DNA from: Arthonia radiata
Lineage: Eukaryota; Ascomycota; Arthoniomycetes; Arthoniales; Arthoniaceae
Length of the DNA stretch: 64,000 nucleotides
Assembly: GCA_002989075.1 (NCBI GenBank)
Contig: PSQN01000016.1
Location: forward strand, 2,372,336 to 2,436,335
Direction: 5' to 3'
The notes beneath the pieces are model-generated. The model did no database searches and had not been told where the DNA came from. It was given only the letters and a program-made list of their open reading frames with translations. Of this stretch, positions 17,571-27,990 are shown in pieces. The first letter of the stretch is position 1. Each line of letters opens with the position of its first letter. Made by a program: the position numbers and the translations under genes.

Positions 17571-19634
17571 TCACCCTTGTTGCATCCGCCTCATGCGTTC
17601 CTCGACGGCTCTCGCTCGCTTCTCTCGCTCCATTCGCATCCTCATCTCGGGAGTCATGCCTCGAGCTTCATCAGCACGGCGCTCTTCGGCTGTCCGCTCC
17701 TTGCCTGATGCCACAAGATTTTTCCCTCTTCCGTATTTCTGATCTCTTCTTTCATCCCCACGCTGTCTACGCTCCTCTTCCCTCTGTGCTTCTTCCACTT
17801 TGAGCTTCTCAAGTCCTTCTTGACGTCTTGCACTTTCTTCTTGCGCTTGCTCCTGCTTCTCTTGCTCTGTTCGCCGAACTACGTCTTCTTTGCTCAAGGC
17901 CTCGGGCACATGTGCTTGGTCCCAAGGCCACTTACCCTCTCCCAATTCAGCACGTGCTAGTCGAAATGCGTCGCGCGTAGCGCGATCACCCGCGAGATCG
18001 AACGCGGTCTTCTCTTCCAGGTTCTGTACAGTCGGATCAGCACCACCCTTCGTGAGTAGCGCTGTGACTACGGCTGCCGCATTGTTACTTGAAGCCATGT
18101 GCAGTGATGTTGGCGCATGGTAATGTGCCGGTAGGTCTGGTGGATGAAATCTGTATGATGGATCGAGACCATTGCTTGTCAGGTACGACAAAAGAGCGGG
18201 TGCCTTGTTCCGTCGTATCAACGCCGTCAACTGGTTAGTATGAAGAGACGCTTCCTGCTCTTGAGCAGTCTCCGCTCTACGTTTGGCATCTTCTTCTTTC
18301 TTCCTGGCTATGCGTGCATCCTCTTCCTGCTTCCTAATTCGCGCACTCTCTTCCGCTTCTTGCGCGGCTCTTCGCTCCGCTTCTTCGTCAACCACTCGCA
18401 CCTTCGCACGTGTGAGCTCTACGAAACAACGCATCAGCTCCGCCTCCGTCGCTCTCCGAGTACTGAATGGAAAGCCCCGCAAGCGGTGGTCATTGGGTCG
18501 CAAAGACCACCTTTCATCCTCTTTTGCCAGCCCGAACAGCGTGTTTCTGTTCGTGTTTCCTGTCGCTCTCACAAACAGCAGCTCCGACGTATTGATCAAC
18601 TCCCTCCATTCGTACAACAGAGATTGAACTTCACTGACGAGAGCTTCTTCGTTATACCGACGCAGCGATGACCCAGCAGAATGTGCATTGCCCTTTGCGT
18701 TATCGTTTGCAGATTGTGCTCCACCTTGTTTCCTCCTCGTGGTGTATCGGTGAAAGGTCTTGTGTGCGATGACTGTTGCTTGCCGTGCATCCATGCTGTT
18801 GTGGTTTTTTGTAATCTTGGGCGCTAATGAGACGACCATCGCTGCGAAGTGCCCACCTCCGATCATACAGAGGAAAACGTGCGGTGTCACTTCAGGGGGT
18901 GGAGCTTCGACTGGGAGAGCAACGCCGCCGTCTGGAGGGTTGGGCCTTGACTCAACTGGCTTAGGAGGCTTCTGTGGCACACATTGCTTCTGCTGTAGAG
19001 CCGACACTAGCATGCTTTCTGAACTTTGCTCCGAGGGTGTGAAGATTGACCGGTATACTCCTAGCGTTGTATCTTTGGGCAGTGAGGATGACTTGAACCA
19101 AAGCACAGGAGGCATGCCTGCGCCTCTCTTGCGCTTCTTGGTAAACATGTCTTCCGCGGCCTCATCCTCTACGGTTGCCTGCCGCTTGAGCAGCGAATTC
19201 AGCAATGACGTACTTGTCTGTGTGCCGCCCTCTTTCTCCTCCTCCTCTTCCTCGGAGGATGAAGACGTGTCTGAGCCAGAGATGCTTTCATCCAGATCAC
19301 CTACTAATCTGTCGAAGTCCGCTTCAGACACAGGATCGAGTCCACGTTGGCGCTGCTTTAAGTTGTAGCGATGGACGTCGGAGCGAACGTGCGCGCGTTG
19401 CTCTTGTACGCTGGTGAAGGAGAGATTGCACAAGCCACAGGATGTTGTCTTCGACACTTCGCTATCAGTAGGTGCTGACGAGGACTCTATGCCGTTCGTT
19501 TCTGGTAGTGCCTCGGTGATAGTAGCTTGCGGAGCGCCCGAGTTGGCTGGTTTAAGAGTTTGAAGCAATTCGCGCGGCAGGTCGAAGACGTACAACGGCC
19601 GCTTAAGCAATCCCTCTACTGTGCTTGCGGACAT
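17571..19634 (-). CDS. VMS1: VMS1/ANKZF1 peptidyl-tRNA endonuclease of ribosome quality control
   Basis: Releases stalled nascent chains from 60S subunits by cutting the peptidyl-tRNA, and links to Cdc48 and mitochondrial stress. Order in 687 residues: C2H2-type finger near 66-90 (CGLCNLSF, H-x3-H in AHVRSDVHRYNLKQRQRG), acidic Ser/Glu tract near 110-130, VLRF1 (eRF1-like) domain near 245-400, long Glu/Lys/Arg helix, ankyrin repeats near 480-560 and a charged coiled coil. The VLRF1 loop GGAQSAND holds the expected catalytic Gln. The C-terminus REKRARAVEERMRR matches the Cdc48/p97-binding VIM. All parts of the family are present, and the gene looks intact. Confidence 0.94.
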   Translation of the reverse strand: MSASTVEGLLKRPLYVFDLPRELLQTLKPANSGAPQATITEALPETNGIESSSAPTDSEVSKTTSCGLCNLSFTSVQEQRAHVRSDVHRYNLKQRQRGLDPVSEADFDRLVGDLDESISGSDTSSSSEEEEEEKEGGTQTSTSLLNSLLKRQATVEDEAAEDMFTKKRKRGAGMPPVLWFKSSSLPKDTTLGVYRSIFTPSEQSSESMLVSALQQKQCVPQKPPKPVESRPNPPDGGVALPVEAPPPEVTPHVFLCMIGGGHFAAMVVSLAPKITKNHNSMDARQATVIAHKTFHRYTTRRKQGGAQSANDNAKGNAHSAGSSLRRYNEEALVSEVQSLLYEWRELINTSELLFVRATGNTNRNTLFGLAKEDERWSLRPNDHRLRGFPFSTRRATEAELMRCFVELTRAKVRVVDEEAERRAAQEAEESARIRKQEEDARIARKKEEDAKRRAETAQEQEASLHTNQLTALIRRNKAPALLSYLTSNGLDPSYRFHPPDLPAHYHAPTSLHMASSNNAAAVVTALLTKGGADPTVQNLEEKTAFDLAGDRATRDAFRLARAELGEGKWPWDQAHVPEALSKEDVVRRTEQEKQEQAQEESARRQEGLEKLKVEEAQREEERRQRGDERRDQKYGRGKNLVASGKERTAEERRADEARGMTPEMRMRMEREKRARAVEERMRRMQQG

Positions 19635-20625
19635 TGTTGACTGCTGAGCTTGCGCTCGAGCTGTCAGTTCCCGAAAAAGACAAGATAGAGAATGAATTTC
19701 GTGTACTTGAGTCAGACTTGCTGTACGTCACCTCGCCCCAAGTTCACCTTTAAGCATTGTTCTAACCGCATCGAGCTGCTCCAAAGTGAGCTTCTTTCAA
19801 GGCCATTCATATCCTTTCTCACATTGCGCCATCCTATCTACACATTCATGTAATACATACTGCGACATCTCATGACGCTTGCAGCATGTTACAGTCAACC
19901 AGGTGGTTCTGCTAAGCCTGAAAAGTCTTCTGGACTCTCAAACAAACCTCCGTACAACATTTGGCGCTCTATATCTATCGCTCCTCGCACACAGCATTGA
20001 CATGGATTTCAGGTTGAGCAAGTAGCTACAAAAACCCTTGACTACCCAGTCTCGACAAGTTTACAGGTTGCAACACGTGATCGTGCAGCCACTCATCACT
20101 GCCGCAGATGTAAGGCCGCTAGAAGAATTCTAGAACGCGGAGAAATGTGGAGCGAAGTGTGGGGAAGCTTCATTTCGTCTCTTCGATGGCGACCATCGAG
20201 ACCGGCATCCAAGGTGCACTGGCGTCTCCGGCAGCTCCAACGGCTTGTCCTGTGAGGTCTGGTCGTGTGCCTCTTGTCGTGCCTGGGCTCTCGAGGCTTC
20301 ACAGAGTTCTTGCGGGCCTTGTCCGGGTCTGGGCGAACAAGTCACATCCCTTCTTTGTACCTCTCGAGTCGGACCGGATTAGATACTGGGGGCTACATGG
20401 TTCCTGCTCGTGGGAACAAATGCCGACATGCCTCGCGTTGAGGTTCATCAACTGCAACGGTGTATTGCATAGGTAGTCGTGCCTAGCCACCATTGATTCT
20501 TCCGACCTCGTGTGACCTTGTCTTCCCTCTACTCTCGCGTCCTCATGCCCACTCTGTAGCATAGTCGACAGCCAAACGACATAAGCACGCCCATCAGCCA
20601 GTCACTGAGGCTCCAGCACGACAAC
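19635..20625. promoter_or_regulatory. Divergent promoter region between VMS1 and the sugar transporter gene
   Basis: 991 bases between two genes that point away from each other. Short open frames near 20100-20560 occur on both strands with no coding character that I can see. No clear TATA box. Confidence 0.4.
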
Positions 20626-22321
20626 ATGCGTGGCTTCAGTGGGCGTGGCCGAGAGCCCACAGAGCGCAATGCCTCAATCACCTCGATCGCGCCACCGACC
20701 GACGAAGAAGTGAAGGCCAACGAGCACGCCAAGAAAGTCGACACGCAGGCTTTGACCGGAGCTTCAGCGCTCAGCGTCAGGCAATCTATCCTTCCTCTTA
20801 CACTCGTTACCCTCCTCTTCTTTCTGTGGGGCTTCGCGTACGGCCTCTTGGACACTTTGAACGCGAAATTTCAGACTGCTCTGCATATCGGTTTCGCGGA
20901 ATCAGCAGGCTTGCAAGCTGCGTACTTTGGCGCGTATGCAGTGGCACCTTTAACGTTCGCTGGGTGGCTTGTCCGCCATGTAGGCTATCGTTGGACTTTC
21001 ATTACAGGTGGGCACGCATAATCACCTGCCAAGCGAGTTGTGATGCGTGCTGTGCTAACTGCGAGAATCAGGACTGATCCTTTACGGCATTGGCTGCCTG
21101 ATGTTCTGGCCATCAGCCGTCAAGCTAAGCTTCGGCGGTTTCTGCGGCTCTCTGTTCATCGTTGGCTGCGGACTATCCACACTCGAGACCAGCGCAAATC
21201 CGTACATTGCCACAGTTGGTCCGCCACGGTTGAGCGAATTTCGATTGGAATTGGCGCAGAGTGTGCAGGCTATTGGGACAGTCGTCGCGCCACTGTTGGC
21301 AGCAAGAGTTTTCTTCAAAAAGGTCGACCTCGAGTCTCCAGGAGGCAAAGCTGATCTGTCAAACGTTCAGTGGACTTATTTGGGCATCGCAGTTTTCGTA
21401 TTTTTGCTGGCGGTCGTTTTCTTCTTTGCGCCAATCCCGGAGGTGGTGAGTTTCACGCCTATATTGTTTACAGTCATCAAGCCCATCTAACCTCAACATA
21501 GACTGATGCGGATATGGCCTTACAAGCTGATATGACGCACGACCTGACTGATCACGTCCAAAGGCCGCTGAAGAAGCAGTACAAACTATTCTTTGGCGTT
21601 GCCGCACAATTCTGTTACGTGGGCTCACAAGTCGCGGTAGCTTCTTTGTTCATCAGGTATGCCGAACAGTCGGCGAATATCGAGCTTTCGGAAGCCTCGG
21701 ATCGCTATGCAATTGGACAAGGCGCATTCGCGATTGGTCGATTTGCTGCTGGGGGCGCCATGCTCTACATGAAGCCACGCTGGATGTAAGTCATTCCTCT
21801 TACGTGATCAGCGGAGTCCGCCTTGCTAAATGTTGAAACACAGTTTGTGGGCGTTCTCGACGGGTGTAATCATTTTCACCATTGCTTCAATTACGGTATA
21901 CGGCGAAGCTGGAGTTGCACTAGCGACAATGGTCCTCTTTTTTGAAAGCTGCCTGTTTCCAACTATTCTTACACTTTCGATCCGCGGACTAGGGAAGCAT
22001 ACCAAGCGCGGTGCAAGCTGGGTCGTTGCCGCTGTTTCAGGAGGCGCATTCTTCCCGGCGCTTGCGGGACTGGCAGCTGATCGATGGAATGTTCACATAT
22101 CGTTCTTCGTCCCTCTCATCGGCTTCGTCATATCCTGGGGATTCGCAGCCGCGGTGAATACGAAGAAGAGCTGGATCCGACAGCTTGACGGCTTCAGAGC
22201 GAGCAGAATTGGTTATGAAGGTGGCGATACTACCGCAGTGGAGCGTGAGAACAGTAACGGTGCCGACTCGGGCAGTGAAGAGGAGAAGAAGGCTGGTGCA
22301 GTCACACACCGTGAGGTCTGA
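20626..22321 (+). CDS. MFS sugar transporter, FucP/FHS family (fucose/glucose/galactose permease-like)
   Basis: Four exons, 20626-21007, 21072-21445, 21502-21785 and 21844-22321, give 505 residues. Introns of 64, 56 and 58 bp have donors GTGGGC, GTGAGT and GTAAGT, with branch CTAAC in the first two. About 12 membrane helices. The first one holds TLLFFLWGFAYGLLDTLNAKFQ, the FHS signature for fucose and GlcNAc permeases. LETSANPYIATVGP is the family's helix-5 block and includes the conserved ETSANPY. The N-terminus of about 45 residues and the acidic C-terminal tail are cytosolic. H+-coupled monosaccharide uptake at the plasma membrane is expected, but the substrate cannot be read from the sequence. 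Converges with THO1. Confidence 0.88.
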
Positions 22322-22476
22322 GGATCCGATGGTGGCTTCGCGCCGACAACTCGAGTTATCCATAGTTGTACAAACTCTTCAAACTTCTGCCATTTGGCTT
22401 GATTACGCCGTGATGCCCACGCTGCTGTACTATGATTGGAGTAGTCCCATACTTAGGTGATGAATTCGCGTGTGTC

Positions 22477-23452
22477 TCAGGCGTATTTTGCTTTGCGTTT
22501 CTCGGCAGCTGGGTGATGAATGTCAGCGCGACTTGTTCATGGGCTTAGCAACCAGCCCAGAACGCTGCTGATCTACTCTTCGAGCTTTGTCGAACGCAGT
22601 CTCGAATGTTGCCGATGGGAAGAGAGATGGGGTTATGCGTACCTGCCTTGTCGGCTTCGGTCATCCATGAGCCTCCGCCGTTGCCACTCCTGCCGCCTCT
22701 CGGCGGATCTCGTCTGCCACGGCCGCGACCTATGATACCCAGGTCAGAACAGATTCGGTTGCAGCAGGGTTGACTGCGCGTGGAATGGAGCAGGCCGATC
22801 GACCTTCTGCCCTCGTTGCCTGACGGAGTAGTGTCGGTGCTCTCGACTTACCACGGAATCCACCACGCTGCCTCTTGAGCCCAGGATCCTCGAAAGTCTC
22901 TCCTCCCTCCTCGCGAGTGCGCTTCCCTCTCTGCTTCCTCTCGGGCAGAGCTTCATCAAGTCGGTTCACGCCTTCCGCATCTGCAGCTGCTTCTGCTGGT
23001 CCGGTACCGAACCGCTTTTGACGCTCGAGATTCTTGATGGCATTTGATTCCTGCTCGCTCATTCCGAACTTCTCTGCGCGCTTCTTTCTTCGTGCGATTT
23101 CTTCGTCGAGTGATGTGGATGCCAAGTTGGCACTGAATGTAGCAGTAGGCTTCTCGTCTTCTCCGTCGGTTGGTTCCCCATTCGCTGGCGCTTTGTCTGC
23201 GGTAGCGTCGTCGACAGCAGGCTCGCTTGGTTTGGTGCTCGCATTCTCAGTGCTCGCAACTGCCACAGACTCCGAAACTGTGTTCGCGGTCTTCGCCGCC
23301 GTCGCGTCGCCTTGTCCGTCGGTCGCAGGGCTGGTCTCGTCCGCCTCTTGGAGACGCGCTACCATCTCCGCTTTGCGCCCATTGTGTGGCAGACCGCGTT
23401 CCTTAAGCAGGCCTTCCAGGTCGGAGTTCTTCATCTTGGTGTATTCCGGCAT
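22477..23452 (-). CDS. THO1: THO1/SARNP homologue (SAP domain mRNA export factor)
   Basis: Three exons on the minus strand, 23452-22852, 22729-22643 and 22508-22477, give 239 residues. Introns are 122 and 134 bp (donors GTAAGT and GTACGC, acceptors CATAG and CCAG). Binds RNA and chromatin and helps assemble export-competent mRNPs (yeast Tho1, human CIP29). Order: SAP domain at residues 8-42 (LEGLLKERGLPHNGRKAEMVARL), acidic Ala/Thr/Glu linker, Tho1/MOS11 C-terminal block near 120-150 (EEIARRKKRAEKFG, ALKNLERQKRFG-like), then RGG-type repeats. The last two exons supply RGRGRRDPPRGGRSGNGGG, SWMTEADKA and the ending EKRKAKYA. Reading through the first intron would replace this with unrelated sequence. 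Confidence 0.9.
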
Positions 23453-23837
23453 CTTGTTGAGTGCGTTCGCAGATGTCAGTATTCCAAGAACTGTTGAAAG
23501 ATATTGGCTGAAGAGTTAGGATCGCAAACATAGGCGAGTTGAAGCTTGGCAGACTGAAAGCGGCAGACGCGTCCTGACGCAAAAAGGCGGGGGCGTAGCT
23601 GAAAACTACTTGACACTATGATTCGACGCGCTTGCGACCAGTCATGCTCACAAATCATGACGGCGCTTCGCATATGGTCACGTTCAAAATGTGGGGGAAG
23701 ACCGACCCTATGTGACGCCCAAACATTCTTGCAACACCTCATCTTGCCTCGATAAACTAGACACGGAGGCTTAACTGTCACGAAGTTTGCTATGATAATC
23801 TCGAGCATCTCAAATATCGGCCGGGTAAGCCGCTGCT
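23453..23837. promoter_or_regulatory. Divergent promoter between THO1 and the septin-like gene
   Basis: 385 bases between oppositely pointing genes. No clear promoter motif recognised. Confidence 0.4.
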
Positions 23838-26142
23838 ATGGGCATCTCTCCTGACAGGGAGCCCCGCAAACAACCTGCTCTCGACGAGGCGTCTCTATCC
23901 CACAATGGCGCTCGCTCACGTAGCATCTTACCCATCTCAATCTCAATCATGAGCGGTATTAATGGCCATGATGCGTCTCGACCAGGTCGGAGCAGCTTTG
24001 GTGTTCAAAGTCTCAGTGACACTATCAAGGAAGCTGAAATCAATGATCTAGAGTCCATGCCGCCAGTGGATCCACGCTTGGGAACATCACGGCCACGTAC
24101 ACCTGAAGATGCGGCGTCTAATCCAAGAAGGTCACCGTATAGGACGCCCTTCGCTCACGCTCTCCTCCGTAAATTGCCACCTGCCTCTGAGACCTCGTCT
24201 CCGCCTTCTCCTGGCGCTGATTCAGTTCCCCTGTCAACCCCGCGCTCTGCTTCCATGAGGTCACTGCGCCTGTCAGATGATGAATCTGCAGATGAAGGAG
24301 CCAGCCAAGCTGTGGCTTCAAGTGAAGAGGATGAAGAGGCGGAGCAACCAGCTGGATTGAACGCCGCTGAGGGCCATAAGAAGGAGGCCGAACCTCAGCT
24401 AATCATGCCGAGCGTACAAATACCGTGTCGGCGGCCATTCACAGAACGCGGAAAGCAGGTCGGCACATTGAAAATCTTGGTCGCCGGCCAGAAGGGCGTG
24501 GGCAAAACTACTTTGATCAAGTCCATTGTTCAAAGCTGCGAGGACATTGTCCATGTCGATCCGATCGATCCTGGACCATCGAGACTGATAGTATCTCCAA
24601 ACGAGACAATTCGAGGTAGAGATTCGTTTGGACAACACACCAGCCCTCAGCCACGACAGATACTAGCCAGTACGCGAGCCTATCCCTCGTGGTATTCGAA
24701 CGTCGAGAGCAAGGGTCGAGTGTTGAGAACCAATAGAACATCCGATGGCACAGTACTTGAGCGTAACATTTCTTTTATTGATACCCCGGGTTATAACGGA
24801 TCTACTGTTCCGGCCCAGCATAGCGCTTGCATAATGCAATACATTCAACAGCACCTACATCACAACGCGTCTTTTGCATTCATGAGCGACTCTGAACTTA
24901 TCAGCATATTCAGCGGCACTGGTGGCAGCCAAGTCGACGTCGTATTGTACCTTTTGTTAGGTGAGTGATTCATCATCACGCGGATAATACTTAAGCTCAC
25001 AGTCGTGTCTAGGGAAAGAGACCCTCAATGCAAGCCAGCTAGATACATTGCATGCAATTAGCAAGCATACCAACCTCGTTCCAATCATCGCTCAGGCCGA
25101 TTCCTTCAATCATCAAGAGCTTCGGCTAGTGCAGAATGATCTCTATCAGCAGGTGCACCAAGCTGATGTCGAAATGTTTGACATAGCCGCACCCTTAGCT
25201 GAAAAAGGCCGAAATGATCGCCGTGAGAGTTTGATCGCTGTGTCCTCAATCCCAGCAAGGGACGATGAGAATATCGATGCAAGTTTGCTGATGAGCTCCG
25301 GCTACGTACAGCCACTTCAGTCAAGCGACTTACCATTGCTGGTCGAGAGGCTGTTTGACCCGGAGACTGCAGCTTACCTTCGGCATAGCGCCTTACGGAA
25401 ATTTGTTCGATGGAGACAACAGCAGGTAAACCATACCCCGTCACTATCTATTCATCGTCTGCATAACGCCAGGCGGGCTATGCCGCCGCTCGTCTTACCA
25501 ACATTCCATCAATCTTCCGCTTCTTCAATTTCGATACGTTCGATCTCAGACTCAGCTGCGCCGGGTGCTGTGCTAGTGGGGGGAGGGGTTACAGAGAGAC
25601 CGAGTGAAGCCGCCAACGAGCCGTCCTCGCCGTCTTCATTCAATTCACCCGACTCCCATGACGCGTACACTGTCGCAAAAGTCCTCGACCACACCCAGCG
25701 TGAGGAACGTTTAGCTCAGGTCCGGCTGGCTCGATGGGCGGCGGATCTTCAGAACGCATTGCGGAATGAGCGAGCGCGCTTTGCAGCAGTGAAGCAAGCT
25801 GAACGCACTGCCTGGCTGCAAGAGCGACTGGAAGAGAGCATCGACCCGAACTTGGACGAAAGCGAGAAGGGAACATTGATACGCAGACGTGGTCAAGCAA
25901 CACCTGTAATGCATCGCTATCAGCTGGGCTCCGATGACCCCCTGGGTCTGTTTGAGTGGCGAGCGCGTTGGTCGCAACGCGGTGTTATGGTTGCGAAGGT
26001 GGTCGGGGGCGCCGGCATTGTGGGCGCAGTGATGGTGTGGATCGTGAGGACGTGGGGATGGGGTTTGGATCTGGTGCCAGACAGCTCGAGTTTCGGCGGA
26101 GACAGTGGAGTGAGCAGCTGGTGGTGGGCAAGGGACTGGTAG
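23838..26142 (+). CDS. Septin-like GTPase with C-terminal membrane anchor
   Basis: Two exons, 23838-24960 and 25013-26142 (52-bp intron, donor GTGAGT, acceptor TCTAG), give 750 residues. The first 200 or so are disordered (Ser, Pro, acidic). The septin-type G domain starts near 212: P-loop GQKGVGKTT, G3 DTPG and G4 AQAD where most septins have AKAD. VGTLKILVAGQ before it is the usual septin strand. After the G domain come disordered sequence, an Arg/Glu-rich helix near 620-660, then one hydrophobic helix near 700-725 (VVGGAGIVGAVMVWIV). That anchor replaces the usual C-terminal coiled coil. Start could be Met1 or the later MSGING at residue 38. Role at the cortex or on an internal membrane is inferred. 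Confidence 0.83.
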
Positions 26143-27990
26143 GGAGATTTACGAGGGATGAGCCATGTGTGAGACGACGATAAGCATGACATGACCGGCA
26201 TAACAGATACCACAGCATATTACCACAGGCGCGGGATTCACTTGTACGATGAAGCGCACATCTACACCGCTTCACAATCTGATCTAGCATTAATTAAATA
26301 CAAGAGCCGCAGAGTCTTTTACCCACACTGTCTCGTGAGCAATATGGGATTTTGAGTGGTCAAAGAGCAATGTGAGCTACTTCCAGTATCCATAAGGGCC
26401 CAGTATAATGAGCCAATTGTTGCAGGGCAAGGTGAGACGAATTGAAGTGCGGTGTGAATGGAAAAGGGCGTAAGAAAGCGTTAACGGCAGCGGTTGGAGG
26501 AGGCTAAAGGTGCTAAGCAGGGGACTTCGGACGCTAAAGTGGCTAAACGCAAAAGAGCATATGCAGAGGCAGATGATGGGCAAGGTCTTTGAAGATCAGC
26601 TGTGAGCTGTGCGAGTGGTACGAGGGTACAGTATCGCCGTCTTTATTGCCTCAGATCTGTGAAACGCAGTGCATGGAAGATGACGCCCGACGGTTAGACA
26701 CAGACAGCACGACTGGCGGGAGGCGAAACGCTTTGTCCGCGTTTGCAGATGGGAAACATGCTTGAACGGCAGAGATTAGGCGCCGCAACAGGACGCGAAT
26801 TGTAAGGTTACGTTGGTGACTCGGCAAGAGATGAGCGCGCGTGCAATAGAAGGAGACTCCGGAGCTGCAGATCAGCGTTGCTCAGTATCTGATGCACACT
26901 GGCTGCCTGCAGGAAAGTGCATTGACAAGGGTGGTGCATGGGCAGCCACACAAACGTTCCTTTGGCTGTCATGCCCGAGCCCAAACGTCTCTTCATTCCC
27001 ACGGGCCAAGGAGCGTGTCGGCGAATGCAGCGATAATCACCTCGTCGAGACGCTGGGACCTGGCCGTGGCTGCAGACGATTTGCTGGAGGCTTGTTCGCT
27101 AAAGTGGGCCTAAAAAGCGCCCTTGCCGTGGACGAACGCCTGTCGCTGCGTGCGCTGACTGAGAGGGCGCATGCTTCTGCGAATCTGCCCTCTCTCTGTT
27201 GTTTCTGCTCCCCACTACTACAACCTAGTGCTCCTGGCGAAGCTCAAGCTGCACACACTACTGCTATTTCGCTTCCAACTCACCCTCCGGCGCCCCTCTA
27301 GCGGATAAATTGTCTCTTTTTCCTTCCATGTGGAAATGCACTTCCGTCCATTTCTTGCTTCCTCCTTATCGCAAACTCGTAAGCCCACGGAGCGCGTGGC
27401 TGATGATACGACGCTTACCCTGAGCCGTCGATCGGCGAGTCAGTGAGCGACCAGGTTGTGCCGTCTTGGGGCGACGTGCGTTCCAAGGGCTTCATCTTTC
27501 TAGCGCGCGCCGATTTTCTGCTTGTCAATCTGTCTCACTTTGCTATCCTCGACCTCTCGCTGTCTCTCAATCTTCACCTCGAAATTCACTTCTTCTGAGC
27601 TCCGCCTTCGACATCCGTGCCCTTCACTCCCCTCTCGCCGCCACGACGACCACCACCCTCCCGCCTGTCGACGACTATGCTCCAGCGTAGCCAGTTCCGT
27701 CGACTTCGCAAGGGCATAGGGACCGCAAACACGGCTCCATAAACCGCCTTTCACTTCACGACGTGGTCACTCGCACCATCTCGCCGGCGCCTGGCCCCCG
27801 CCAGTGTCGTCTTGCATTCTCATCTTTATTATTTGGAGGGGGAGGAGGAGGAGGAGGATCTGCTGATTGGAGTATTGCTTATCGGAGGATTAATCTGCGC
27901 TTTCTAGCCACGACAGTCGAAGGTTTTTGGTCAACGTAAGACACTATACGAGACATTGACAGCTCACACCACCTCGCAAATCCGTCAAAT
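26143..27990. other. Long intergenic and 5' leader region of the OGT gene
   Basis: 1.85 kb without a supported gene. From about 27300 on, the + strand becomes pyrimidine-rich (TCTTTCTAGCG, TCTCACTTTGC, CCTCTCGCTGTCTCTC), as in a long fungal 5' leader. A GGA repeat lies at 27835-27858. Short open frames in 26800-27700 seem to be chance. Confidence 0.45.
27835..27858 (+). repeat. (GGA)n microsatellite in the OGT leader
   Basis: GGAGGG followed by six GGA units, 133 bases before the OGT start codon. If transcribed it is a purine run able to form G-rich structure in the 5' UTR. Confidence 0.7.

Noticed and set aside
22730-22851. C-terminal extension of the SAP protein read through the first intron
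   Set aside because: Donor GTAAGT and acceptor CATAG bound it, and the spliced exons restore the RGG-type and SWMTEADKA ends typical of the family.
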